NCBI GenBank assembly: GCA_045226255.1
Contig: JBGVCG010000006.1
Coordinates: 1 to 64,000 of the forward strand
Source: UBA1181 sp045226255
GTDB taxonomy: Bacteria > Bacteroidota > Bacteroidia > Bacteroidales > Paludibacteraceae
DNA: 64,000 bases
Reading direction: 5' to 3'
A program made the translations under genes and the position numbers. The notes under the pieces are model-generated. The model did not search any database, was not told the origin of the DNA, and was given only the letters and a program-made list of their open reading frames with translations. This document shows positions 1-8,756 of this stretch, in pieces. Positions within the stretch are counted from its first letter, which is position 1. Each line of letters opens with the position of its first letter.

Positions 1-1
1 G

Positions 2-292
2 TCGCGAGTCGCCACCATACTTGAAGAACTTTCAGAGCAGATTGACATTAATAATCAGTTTGCGCCACTTGCAACTTATGTGAAAAAGGTTGTATGGCAA
101 CGACTTGGCTATATACTTGAAAATGTTGTCGGGGAAAAGAAGTTAGCAGATAAATTGTATGAACAACTTCGTGCATCATCGGGTTATTTCAAATATCAAC
201 CATTGAGTACATCGGCAGAAGATAATCCATCATCCAGAAACAGCCGGTGGAAGATAAACATAAACGTAGAAATAGAAACAGACGATATATGA
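2..292 (+). CDS. AbiEi-like type IV antitoxin, C-terminal fragment
   Basis: The reading frame is open from the first bases of the window, so only the last 96 residues or so are present and the true start lies upstream. The readable part contains QRLGYILE followed by a short helical stretch, which resembles the C-terminal domain of AbiEi antitoxins. In the AbiE family (type IV toxin-antitoxin) AbiEi is a transcriptional repressor of its own operon and counteracts AbiEii without a stable complex. The stop codon overlaps the start of the next gene as ATGA at 289-292, the tight coupling typical of abiEi-abiEii. The assignment rests mainly on this neighbour and the QRLGY motif; the N-terminal winged helix cannot be checked here. 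Confidence 0.72.
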   Translation, partial: SRVATILEELSEQIDINNQFAPLATYVKKVVWQRLGYILENVVGEKKLADKLYEQLRASSGYFKYQPLSTSAEDNPSSRNSRWKININVEIETDDI

Positions 293-1092
293 TTAACAGA
301 ATAGCGATACAACAGTGGAGTGAGCATGCTCCCTGGATAGATAATGCACAGATTGAACAAGATCTGATTATATGTCGTGCCTTGGTTTCCATCTTTAGCG
401 ATGAGTTCCTTGCATCGCAGTTGGCATTCCGAGGTGGAACAGCCCTACATAAACTCTATCTCTCGCCTCAGCCACGCTATAGTGAAGACATTGACTTGGT
501 GCAGATTACTCCTGGACCAATCAAGCCTATCATGTACCGACTGGGCGAAGTGCTTGACTGGCTGCCAGACAGAGTAACTAAGCAGAAGCGGTACAACAAT
601 ACAATGCTGTTCCGGGTAGAGTCTGAAATACCGCCCACAGTACAAATTCGTCTGAAAGTAGAAATCAATTGCTTCGAACATTTCAATGTTCTTGGGCTGA
701 CAAAGATTCCGCTCAATGTGGAGAACTCATGGTTCACGGGCGAAGCCGAGTTGACGACCTATCATTTCGAAGAATTGTTGGGAACAAAACTTCGTGCCCT
801 TTACCAGCGCAAGAAAGGCCGCGACCTCTTTGACCTTTATATCGCTTTACAGCGTAAGGACGTGGATGTTGATAAAGTCCTTCAATGTTACAAGAAATAT
901 ATGGAGTTTGTGGTTGACAAGGCTCCGTCCTATAAGCAGTTTGTCAATAATATGCAGGAGAAGATGGAAGAATCTGAATTCATCAACGACATGCAATCCC
1001 TCTTGCGTCCAGGCATAACATTCAATGCGAGTGATGCTTATCCATTGATTTATGAAACCTTTATAGATAAGATGGAAGGGAAGAGAGATTAA
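289..1092 (+). CDS. AbiEii/AbiGii-type nucleotidyltransferase toxin
   Basis: A 267-aa protein of the AbiEii nucleotidyltransferase-like toxin family. Near residues 45-70 it shows FRGGTALHKLY followed by RYSEDIDLV, the G(G/S)TAL and SxDxD motifs that in polymerase beta-type nucleotidyltransferases bind nucleotide and Mg2+. A later KLRALYQRKKGRDLFDLY segment matches the conserved C-terminal KxRALxxRxKxRDxxD region. An upstream in-frame ATG at 247 would add 14 basic residues, but the ATGA overlap at 289-292 with the antitoxin stop argues for 289. Characterised relatives inhibit translation by adding nucleotides to tRNA; that this copy is active is inferred. Its job is abortive phage defence or stabilisation of a mobile element. 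Confidence 0.88.
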   Translation: MINRIAIQQWSEHAPWIDNAQIEQDLIICRALVSIFSDEFLASQLAFRGGTALHKLYLSPQPRYSEDIDLVQITPGPIKPIMYRLGEVLDWLPDRVTKQKRYNNTMLFRVESEIPPTVQIRLKVEINCFEHFNVLGLTKIPLNVENSWFTGEAELTTYHFEELLGTKLRALYQRKKGRDLFDLYIALQRKDVDVDKVLQCYKKYMEFVVDKAPSYKQFVNNMQEKMEESEFINDMQSLLRPGITFNASDAYPLIYETFIDKMEGKRD

Positions 1093-1134
1093 CAGTAAAT
1101 TCATTGTATTTAGCATTAGAACATTATTAAATCT

Positions 1135-2961
1135 ATGAATAGAGATAAGAAGCTATACAATTTGATGATTAAGAATCACCCAACAATAATAGGATGGTTC
1201 ATTCATAAAGGTATTGTAGAAAGAAAAGATGATGGCCTCTACATCATTGAACAGAAAGACGTGGATGCTGACACTTGCCCTATATTACCTAATGAAAACA
1301 ACTATCAAGTTTACCATACTTATCATGATGGTGTCCGAAGGATAAATGCAGGTAGATGGGATGAAGCTTTCTCGCAGATACAGTTGAATTATAAAATAAA
1401 AGATTATAGCTTCAGTACCTTGGTAAATGCTGGATTCCCGATATTCGATATAGGCAACACCAGTGATAGATATTGCTTTACCCATCAGATAGAAGATATC
1501 ATAAACCATTTTCCTGATTTGGTTTTGGACATCTATTTCCCCGAAAACTATAAACGCTTGAAAGGAAAATCGATAGAATCCTTTATGAAATTCACACAAA
1601 ACCAAGTCAATTTTGTGCGAAGCAATGACAATCTATTCAAGGGTTATTACAGTTTCAACTATGGTTTCATGGGTGAAAAAATAGGCTTTAGCGACAAAGC
1701 ACCAGAAAAGATTGCCAATATTGATAGACATGGGATATTCGCTAATAAAAATATCTACCAATATATAGAATGGGATTTTGATTTGGTAGAAAAGTATAAA
1801 GACCAGATTATGTGGAAAGAACTTATTAACGAATCAAATCTTGTTTGGCCAGATGAAATGCTTGAAAAATACGAGAAGTATATTCCATTTTGCAATTTAG
1901 AGGAAGATACTTATTGTGGAAGGTTCAAAGTAGAATTGGATTATACAAAGTTTGGATTCCTTGGAAATCATTTTTTGGATTCATACAAGGGAGAACTTGA
2001 TTGGATGAAACTTTTTGAAGAGTGTGAATTCGAATGGACTGGAGAAGAACTGACATATTTTAGCAAGTATGCCTTAGGTATTGATTTACCATACTCCGAT
2101 TCGTTTAGAGATACTACTGCATCATCGCAAATAGAGTATAGCCAGTCGCGTTTAATTTCAAATAAGCATTTCAAATGGACGTCCAGTAATCTTCTTGCCT
2201 ATTTATTAACTAACAAAGATAATTGGGAAACACTTATTGGTGAATACAGGCCAGAACTCTTTAAAATATTTTTGGATATTCCTAATATTAAAGAAATTGC
2301 TGAACCCTATGTAAAAGACATTAAAGACTTCTGGGAGATTGTTTGTAATCCTCATCCATATCCATATGATGAGTTAACTCCTGAATTTACAATTGAAAGA
2401 ATTCAAAACAACATAGAAGAATGGTCTGAAGTAATTGAGAATAAATTTCTTACAATGCGAAGGACACCTGATACAAACTATTCCTATTATTTGGTTAAAA
2501 CACAATGGGATATATATCGAAACAGAAAGAATATACCGCTTACGTATGAACTTGCTAAATATCTATCAACAATTGATATTAAAATAGGTGGTACTTACAT
2601 GGAGTCAGACGGTGGCTACATGGAAGAAGACCATAGATTTCCTGTTTATAATGGATTAGATGCCTTCTCTTCACACCATATAGACACAAAAGAAGACATG
2701 GAAAAAATACTTGAAGATGAGAATGTTGCCAATATTTTATTAAATGGTGCAAATTTAGATTTACTGTATTACATAATAGGAGTCTTCTTTAAGGATTTTT
2801 CGTTACAAGAATACATTGATGTCATTAATCAACTGAAAGATAGCGATGTAATAAAAGAATTTTACGGTGATGAAGAAGACTACAATAGTTTCAATGACAA
2901 TGATTGGGATAGATTGATACAAAATATAATGATTTCGACATTGTCTAAAATACCGAGTTAG
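1135..2961 (+). CDS. Uncharacterised 608-aa protein with Trp-rich helical repeats
   Basis: I do not recognise a named family. There is no signal peptide or membrane segment, and the protein is rich in Asp/Glu, Tyr and Trp. At least two loosely repeated units are visible: around residues 216-250 (LVEKYKDQIMWKELINES then VWPDEMLEKYEKYI) and 280-312 (FLDSYKGELDWMKLFEECEF then WTGEELTYFSKY). The pattern is YKxxhxWxxLhxxxxhxWxxExLxxYxxY, resembling Trp-Leu repeats of many uncharacterised bacterial proteins that form helical solenoids. The C-terminus contains DGGYMEEDHRFP and is very acidic. It lies 42 bp after the AbiEii gene and 48 bp before the next gene, on the same strand and with the same AT-rich composition, so it may travel with them. 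A role in defence is only guilt by association. Confidence 0.75.
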   Translation: MNRDKKLYNLMIKNHPTIIGWFIHKGIVERKDDGLYIIEQKDVDADTCPILPNENNYQVYHTYHDGVRRINAGRWDEAFSQIQLNYKIKDYSFSTLVNAGFPIFDIGNTSDRYCFTHQIEDIINHFPDLVLDIYFPENYKRLKGKSIESFMKFTQNQVNFVRSNDNLFKGYYSFNYGFMGEKIGFSDKAPEKIANIDRHGIFANKNIYQYIEWDFDLVEKYKDQIMWKELINESNLVWPDEMLEKYEKYIPFCNLEEDTYCGRFKVELDYTKFGFLGNHFLDSYKGELDWMKLFEECEFEWTGEELTYFSKYALGIDLPYSDSFRDTTASSQIEYSQSRLISNKHFKWTSSNLLAYLLTNKDNWETLIGEYRPELFKIFLDIPNIKEIAEPYVKDIKDFWEIVCNPHPYPYDELTPEFTIERIQNNIEEWSEVIENKFLTMRRTPDTNYSYYLVKTQWDIYRNRKNIPLTYELAKYLSTIDIKIGGTYMESDGGYMEEDHRFPVYNGLDAFSSHHIDTKEDMEKILEDENVANILLNGANLDLLYYIIGVFFKDFSLQEYIDVINQLKDSDVIKEFYGDEEDYNSFNDNDWDRLIQNIMISTLSKIPS

Positions 2962-3009
2962 ACCACTGTGCAAGTACAGGACAACTCTTTAATGCAATTA
3001 TAGTTATAA

Positions 3010-5388
3010 ATGGATTCTACATATGTTATAAACCAGGTATGTTTACCTGATACACTAAATGCTCATGTTGGCAATATTCCATCTGCTATTAAGATAGATG
3101 GCATTGTCGCTGTAACGGATACTTCCTATGATAGGCATCTAAATGACTTGCTATATTTGGGTAATAATATTGCCGAATATGGAGTGGGGATAAGTGATGT
3201 TGTAGCTACTATTGTATTCCCACTGATAATAGCAATTTTTGCGTTTGCATTTCCTTTTTTATTTGATGCTATAAACAAGATTAACAGTAAATATAAGTCT
3301 GAAATACTATCTGAACTATATTCTTCTTGTGATGCATATAAACACTTCAAAGCCGGCATAACATTGAGTATCGGATGGTTGTTGCTATATGGTTTCTTGT
3401 CCTTGTTCTCATTTGAAGTATGGCATAAATGGGTAGATTTGATTTGTACGCCAATATCTATGATTATTGTAAGTTTCCTTGTTTATTCTGTAATTAGCTT
3501 TGTAAAAGAGAGTATATCGTTTAATAAACCATCAGATATTATTGGAAAAATTGAGGCGAAATATAATATAGAAAAAAATAAAGCAAAGAAAGAAGACGAA
3601 AAATTCGAAAAGAAGTTGAACAAGAAAAAAGAGAATGCTAAAAGCGAAAGGGGTAAGTACCTGTGGAATTTTATTGGAAGAGTTAATAATAAGTTAAATT
3701 CAAATAATGCTGATATTAACTATGTTAATCGTCTTTCCGAATTATGTAGATATGCTTTTGTTGAAAATGATTATAATCTATTTTATTCTGTTATAAACAA
3801 AATACAGTCAATTATTAATACAGAGATGTCATTAGATGAAAATAAAGATGAAAGTTTACCAGAGGCGCAATATAAGTATAAATCTGCATTGTTTTTATCC
3901 AAAGCTTATGAGGATTATTTCTTGTCAGCAAGAGATCAAAAAGTACAGACTCAGTTGATTTCAACGTGGTTAAAAGGTTTTTCTCCAAATAAGTATCCCA
4001 ATCGTTCTGACGTATATATGCTTGTTAAAACATTGTTAAAAATTGCGAGTAGAGGAGAACTCCATTTTATTGAAAGTTATTTTGATTTGTGTAAGCATTC
4101 GTTTAATTATGTACTTAATCTTCCTCTGTTGCTGTATATTGAAAAAGGGAAGATTGATAAGCAGCCTAGTGTTTCTCAAAAGAGTCAAGATATATGGGAT
4201 TACATTTGTGACTACCATTTTGTACTTGCAGCTTATGCGTATCGTCAAGGTTTGAATACATTGCCAAGACAGATTCTTGCCGACGAATATGGAATTGGCG
4301 TGTTGCCCCATAATAAACAGATGTTGCTGATAAGATATGCTAGATGTAAGGCAAAATTTAAAGATGATGGAAACTTTGAATATTCTAAGTCAGATGATTT
4401 GTTTGGACAAAAAGTTTATCCAGATTTCTTGGACGTTTTTGCCACAACACTTTTTGCATTGTTAGAAGACTCTAAAGGCCTGTCGTATTATTCGATAGTT
4501 ACAGAAGAAGTAAAAAAAACACTTAAAAATAATAAAGAGCATTTCATAAAAATTGGTAACAAACAGAAAGAAGAATATGTCGTAAAAAAAATGTATCACA
4601 AAATATGCGAATTTAATTATGGCTCGCACTATGTTGATGTTTTAGATTCTTTGACGAAGAAACCATCAACTGAAGATTACGAAGAAGTTTTACCAATAAA
4701 TATAAAAGAAGATATTAATTCATATTTTTGGAATCAGATAAGTCAAATTGGTTCATATACAAATGTACATATGTGGGGTAGGGATAATGCAGAAAAGACA
4801 GAAAATATATCTCTTAATCCTTGTCTTTTTTCATATGACAAAAGCTTTTTCAAGAATTTGAGTCTCGATAAGTACTTTTTTGCTTTTGGATCTATTGTGG
4901 GAGTAATTGTATCACGTTTCGTTTACCTCTATTTAAGTGCAATTAAGCAAATGACTGTTAATGATGAATATTTGTCACCAGATAGGTTTGAAACGTTTGT
5001 GAAAAATGCCACAGATGGACAATATGATAAGTACACATTGCTGGATTTTGAAAGTAATACTGATTTAATACTCCATATTGAACATAGAGGGTTTAATGAT
5101 TGTTATTTTGATAATATACCATTTGTTCTTGTGAATCATTATGGGTATTTCCAAGACACTGATTTATACAAGGAATATAAAGGTTCTATTGTATTGATTA
5201 AAAACGATGATTTACCATGTATTAATACGGATGTTTCAAAGATTGCTAGCATTGTTGGATTCTCTAATTCAAATGATACCGATAAAGGTAGTGTAATGGT
5301 AGATGTCACAATTGACCCAGCACGTACGATAAAATATAGTAAGGAAGGAAACGTTACAAGAATACATATCGGAAAGTTTGTCCTATGA
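3010..5388 (+). CDS. Uncharacterised membrane protein with coiled coil
   Basis: A 792-aa protein I cannot assign to a family. Hydrophobic segments are visible at about residues 63-86, 114-134 and 145-166, followed by a strongly charged Lys/Glu coiled-coil stretch at about 179-216. A long, probably cytoplasmic region follows, with a further hydrophobic patch around 622-645. The gene is conspicuously AT-rich with frequent AAA and ATA codons, unlike the chromosome after 5.5 kb, which suggests horizontal acquisition. It sits 48 bp behind the 608-aa gene and its stop overlaps a short ORF as ATGA. A multi-pass N-terminus joined to a large soluble sensor-like domain occurs in several membrane-acting defence effectors, but nothing in the sequence proves that role. 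Confidence 0.75.
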   Translation: MDSTYVINQVCLPDTLNAHVGNIPSAIKIDGIVAVTDTSYDRHLNDLLYLGNNIAEYGVGISDVVATIVFPLIIAIFAFAFPFLFDAINKINSKYKSEILSELYSSCDAYKHFKAGITLSIGWLLLYGFLSLFSFEVWHKWVDLICTPISMIIVSFLVYSVISFVKESISFNKPSDIIGKIEAKYNIEKNKAKKEDEKFEKKLNKKKENAKSERGKYLWNFIGRVNNKLNSNNADINYVNRLSELCRYAFVENDYNLFYSVINKIQSIINTEMSLDENKDESLPEAQYKYKSALFLSKAYEDYFLSARDQKVQTQLISTWLKGFSPNKYPNRSDVYMLVKTLLKIASRGELHFIESYFDLCKHSFNYVLNLPLLLYIEKGKIDKQPSVSQKSQDIWDYICDYHFVLAAYAYRQGLNTLPRQILADEYGIGVLPHNKQMLLIRYARCKAKFKDDGNFEYSKSDDLFGQKVYPDFLDVFATTLFALLEDSKGLSYYSIVTEEVKKTLKNNKEHFIKIGNKQKEEYVVKKMYHKICEFNYGSHYVDVLDSLTKKPSTEDYEEVLPINIKEDINSYFWNQISQIGSYTNVHMWGRDNAEKTENISLNPCLFSYDKSFFKNLSLDKYFFAFGSIVGVIVSRFVYLYLSAIKQMTVNDEYLSPDRFETFVKNATDGQYDKYTLLDFESNTDLILHIEHRGFNDCYFDNIPFVLVNHYGYFQDTDLYKEYKGSIVLIKNDDLPCINTDVSKIASIVGFSNSNDTDKGSVMVDVTIDPARTIKYSKEGNVTRIHIGKFVL

Positions 5389-5510
5389 GATATTTTTGTC
5401 CTTCGGCTATTTTCGACTATCTCGGGGGACAGATGGGGGACAAAATGGGTGATAATCTGCAAATATCGAAGTTAAAAATCAAAAATCTGCAAAAATGGAC
5501 GAAATTTTAA
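5385..5510 (+). CDS. Possible 41-aa protein coupled to the membrane gene
   Basis: A 41-codon frame begins with an ATG whose ATGA overlaps the stop of the preceding membrane-protein gene at 5385-5388 and ends with TAA at 5510. The product would start MRYFCPSAIFDYLGG and end with a basic Lys-rich tail. The middle carries a near repeat, QMGDKMGDN. The overlap is what favours translation. The alternative is a degraded 3' remnant of a larger gene, or a chance frame in the junction between the accessory block and mnmE. No homologue is recognised. Confidence 0.3.
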   Translation: MRYFCPSAIFDYLGGQMGDKMGDNLQISKLKIKNLQKWTKF

Positions 5511-5573
5511 ATGCCTGAAATTATGCGATTTACGAGCTATATTTGCAGATAGTATGCTTTTCTTTGCAAAAAA

Positions 5574-6986
5574 TCACTTTCCGATGCAAAAATTCCTAAA
5601 GATATTTCCCAACACCTCGTCGTTTGTGATCTCTCCTCCCGTGATTTCGGCGAGGAAGAAGAGGCAGTCGCGGATGTCACGGCTGAGGAGGTCGCCTGAG
5701 AGGTTCTCCTGCAGGCCTTCACGGACACGGTCGATGGCGCTGAGGGCGTTGCGAAGGGCTTCGTAGTGGCGGAGGTTCGTCACCACCACACCTTCCGTCT
5801 CCGCTTCGTGGATGCCGGATCGCTGGGTCAATTCGTCCAGCACGGCTTGCTTGTTGAGGTCGTTCTTGGCGGAGATGCGTAGGCTGGATAGCCCGTAGGA
5901 TGCCACGAGTTGCTGCAGCTCCGCTTGCTGCGCCTCGCTCGATAGGTCTACCTTGTTCAGCAGCGCCACCGCCTCTTTCCCTTCCCAATGCGGGGCGTTC
6001 TGGCGCATGAAGTCGCTGTTGCGCTCGATGCTTTCTGTCGTGTCGAGCACTACCAATACGATCCTTGCCTCGTCCATCTTCTTGAAGGTGCGCTCGATGC
6101 CCATCGCCTCCACCTTGTCGGAGGTCTTGCGGATGCCCGCCGTGTCGATGAAGCGGAAGAGCGTGCCGTTGATCTGCATGGTGTCCTCGATGATGTCTCT
6201 TGTGGTGCCGTGCACGTCGCTCACGATGGCGCGGTCCTCATTCAGCAACCAGTTGAGCAGGGTGGACTTGCCTACGTTCGTCTCGCCGATGATGGCCACC
6301 GGTATGCCGTTCTTGATGGCGTTGCCGTACTGGAACGTGTCCGCCAAGGAGCCGATCCTCGTGTGGATCTCCTCCACCAGCTGTGTCAGGTGGCTCCTGT
6401 CCGCGAACTCCACGTCCTCTTCGCTGAAGTCCAGCTCCAGTTCGATGAGGGAGACGAATTTCAGCAGTTTGTTGCGCAGTTGGCTCAGCTCCTTCGAGAA
6501 GCCGCCACGCATCTGCTTGATCGCCAGACGATGGGCGGCGGATGAGTTGGAGGCGATGACGTCCGCCACGGCTTCCGCTTGCGAGAGGTCCATCTTGCCG
6601 TTCAGGAAGGCCCGTTGCGTGAATTCCCCTGGTTGGGCCATGCGGCAACCCTTCTCCAAAAGCAGCTGTATGATGCGTTGCTGGATGAAGGTGGATCCGT
6701 GGCAGGCTATCTCCACCGAGTTCTCTCCCGTGAAGGAGTGCGGGGCGATGTAGAGGGTCGCGACCACTTCGTCCACGATCTCCCCGTTATCGTTCCGTAT
6801 GGTGCCGAAATGGGCGGTGTGGCTTGGCGCGTCGGCCAGTCGCTTGCCCTTCTTGGCGGAGACGAATAGCTTGTCCGCGATGTGGATCGCTTCGTCGCCC
6901 GAAAGGCGTATGATGGCGATGGCTCCCATGCCGGGGGCGGTTGAGATGGCACATATCGTGTCGGCTGTCGTATTGAATCTTTCCAT
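5574..6986 (-). CDS. mnmE: tRNA modification GTPase MnmE (TrmE)
   Basis: A 470-aa, full-length MnmE. With MnmG it installs the cnm5/cmnm5 group on wobble uridine-34 of certain tRNAs, using a methylenetetrahydrofolate-derived carbon, in the cytoplasm. The N-terminal folate-binding domain (about 1-120) contains PGEFTQRAFLNGKMDLSQAE. The inserted G domain shows the P-loop GETNVGKS near residue 231, HGTTRD, DTAGIR and NKVD. The C-terminus ends in FCIGK, with the invariant Cys and the GK end needed for modification. It starts 9 bp after the epimerase-like gene, so the two probably share a transcript. In other bacteria the 3' end of this gene is an integration site, and here an AT-rich foreign-looking block begins just beyond it. 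Confidence 0.97.
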   Translation of the reverse strand: MERFNTTADTICAISTAPGMGAIAIIRLSGDEAIHIADKLFVSAKKGKRLADAPSHTAHFGTIRNDNGEIVDEVVATLYIAPHSFTGENSVEIACHGSTFIQQRIIQLLLEKGCRMAQPGEFTQRAFLNGKMDLSQAEAVADVIASNSSAAHRLAIKQMRGGFSKELSQLRNKLLKFVSLIELELDFSEEDVEFADRSHLTQLVEEIHTRIGSLADTFQYGNAIKNGIPVAIIGETNVGKSTLLNWLLNEDRAIVSDVHGTTRDIIEDTMQINGTLFRFIDTAGIRKTSDKVEAMGIERTFKKMDEARIVLVVLDTTESIERNSDFMRQNAPHWEGKEAVALLNKVDLSSEAQQAELQQLVASYGLSSLRISAKNDLNKQAVLDELTQRSGIHEAETEGVVVTNLRHYEALRNALSAIDRVREGLQENLSGDLLSRDIRDCLFFLAEITGGEITNDEVLGNIFRNFCIGK

Positions 6987-6995
6987 GCTCTAAAG

Positions 6996-8474
6996 TCATT
7001 TTTCCCAACCGTCGAAGATCTCCTCTCCGTACTGGTTGTGTTCTTCCTTGCTATGTGTAGGATACCATATCTGGGCGAAGAAGGGGTTCCCCTTCGCTAT
7101 TTCGTCGTAGTTCCAAGGCGACGGCAGACATTCGGGACACCAATGTCCACCGAGCAGCACGAGGGTGGGGGAGGCTTTGAAGCGGTGGCCGAATTGACAT
7201 TCCCACTCGATCGGGGTGCGGCGGTCTCCCTTGGTCATCTCCTCGCTGACGCATCGGCCTCCTCGGAAGCGGGCCGCCTGGCGCATGTCTTCGATGTCCC
7301 ACTCCTCCGTAGGCTTGGACTCGTCGTAGCCATGGTCCAGCACGATGGCTTTCTCCGAAGGGTGGGATAGGTCCTGGTGTCGCCAGTCCGGTATCTTCTC
7401 CCAAGCCTCCTTGGTGCCGTAGTAGGCGGCTATTCGTTTCTTGTCGTCGTTCTTGATCCACCATTGCGTGCCCCATCGTTTCTTGTAGGCCAATGGACGG
7501 ATGAACTGCTTGATGAGCCACCCGGGCACGATGGCCGCTAGGTGGTAGAACCAAGGCACTTGCTTGCCCATCTGCTTGAAGTAATCGTCCACCGGCACGT
7601 TGCCACGGAAGTGCAGGTAATCCTCCAGCACTTGTGAGTCCAGGTACCAGTAGCCGTGGAAGTTGCGCAGGACGAACCATTTCGGGTCGAATATCTTCTC
7701 CGGCTTAGGGCAGTGGATCGCCTTGAGCAGCTTACATTCTAGCTCGTAGTTGCTGAGACGGTAGGCCGGACCGCTTCCGATGTTGTAGAAACGGTTCCAG
7801 AAACTTTCCGGGAGGTCTGCGTCGCACAGGTTGGCGAGCACCCGTCCGCTGTCCTCTATCGTTGTCCATTCCAGCACGCCACGGAGTGGCACATGGAACA
7901 TGATCGGGTCGAACTGCTTGATGATGTTCGGGTATAGGATGCCGGATTGGCGGAGAGATACCCATCTCTTGAGGCCCGACTCCGCGAAGATGCGTTCCGC
8001 CACGGTCTTGCTGATGGCGTAATGGTCGTATACGCTGATGCAGATAGGGTCGCCCGTACGTCCCCAATGGTTCGGTTCGTTGCGGTCGCTCGTCTGTGCG
8101 ACGGAACCGATGTAGCACACCCTGATGTCGTCCGCATTAGGCTGTGCCAGCACCGCCTTCACCACGTTCTCCGCCGCGGTCTTATTCACGAGGCGGGTCT
8201 TGTTCGGGAAGTAGTCTGCGGAAGGGGAAACCATGCCTCCCACATGCAGCACGTAGTCGGCGCCCTCCGTTGCCTTGAGCACATCCTCATATCGTGTGAG
8301 GTCACCCCAAACGACACGAATCCGATCCATGAGGGGCGCCAGTTTCTGCTGGTTCTTCCGGCTTGGGCGAGCGAGAACGGTGATGTCGAACCGATCCGCT
8401 CTCTTGACGAGTTCCTGCAGACCTGCCCAACCCATGGTGCCCGTCGCTCCGGTTAAGAAAATCTTTTTTTTCAT
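6996..8474 (-). CDS. NAD-dependent epimerase/dehydratase-like protein with zinc-ribbon tail
   Basis: A 492-aa extended short-chain dehydrogenase/reductase. The N-terminus has the Rossmann glycine motif LTGATGTMGWAG (TGxxGxxG), and YAISK at about residue 155 provides the YxxxK catalytic pair. The substrate-binding lobe runs to about 330. The C-terminal 110 residues are not typical of the family: they include WECQFGHRF and HWCPEC, a Cys-x3-His plus Cys-x2-Cys set that looks like a small zinc ribbon. Substrate unknown; nucleotide-sugar or sterol-like substrates are only family possibilities. It is first in a two-gene unit with mnmE, with a plausible TAACTTTG -7 box upstream (8557-8564). Confidence 0.82.
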   Translation of the reverse strand: MKKKIFLTGATGTMGWAGLQELVKRADRFDITVLARPSRKNQQKLAPLMDRIRVVWGDLTRYEDVLKATEGADYVLHVGGMVSPSADYFPNKTRLVNKTAAENVVKAVLAQPNADDIRVCYIGSVAQTSDRNEPNHWGRTGDPICISVYDHYAISKTVAERIFAESGLKRWVSLRQSGILYPNIIKQFDPIMFHVPLRGVLEWTTIEDSGRVLANLCDADLPESFWNRFYNIGSGPAYRLSNYELECKLLKAIHCPKPEKIFDPKWFVLRNFHGYWYLDSQVLEDYLHFRGNVPVDDYFKQMGKQVPWFYHLAAIVPGWLIKQFIRPLAYKKRWGTQWWIKNDDKKRIAAYYGTKEAWEKIPDWRHQDLSHPSEKAIVLDHGYDESKPTEEWDIEDMRQAARFRGGRCVSEEMTKGDRRTPIEWECQFGHRFKASPTLVLLGGHWCPECLPSPWNYDEIAKGNPFFAQIWYPTHSKEEHNQYGEEIFDGWEK

Positions 8475-8556
8475 CGATTTTTCCCCTTTTTTAGAATAAC
8501 GGATTGCTTTATTTCGTACATTTGGAAATGTGAGCGATATGATGATTATACCTGCA

Positions 8557-8564
8557 CAAAGTTA
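8557..8564 (-). promoter_or_regulatory. Candidate -7 box for the epimerase-mnmE unit
   Basis: On the minus strand this reads TAACTTTG, matching the Bacteroidota -7 consensus TAnnTTTG, about 83 bases before the epimerase start codon. I see no convincing TTTG at the -33 position. The 8475-8756 intergenic region otherwise holds the divergent promoter for the winged-helix gene. Confidence 0.4.
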
Positions 8565-8678
8565 GTAATATTTTCCTTTGGGCAGATGGATGTGTGTAGA
8601 CATTTGGAATTGAATTGAAAAAAGATGCTGTGTAATATCTTTTTGAAAAAGTTTTTAACAAAAAAAATGTCTTCACAT

Positions 8679-8710
8679 TTGTTGCAAATCATTAATATTT
8701 CGTATTTTTG
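8679..8710 (+). promoter_or_regulatory. Bacteroidota-type promoter before the winged-helix gene
   Basis: TTTG at 8679-8682 and TATTTTTG at 8703-8710 are separated by 20 bp, an essentially perfect match to the -33 TTTG / -7 TAnnTTTG promoter used by the primary sigma factor of this phylum. The start codon follows 46 bases later. Confidence 0.7.
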
Positions 8711-8756
8711 TAGGGATGTGAATAAATTCTAACATATTTTAAACATTTTATTAACC

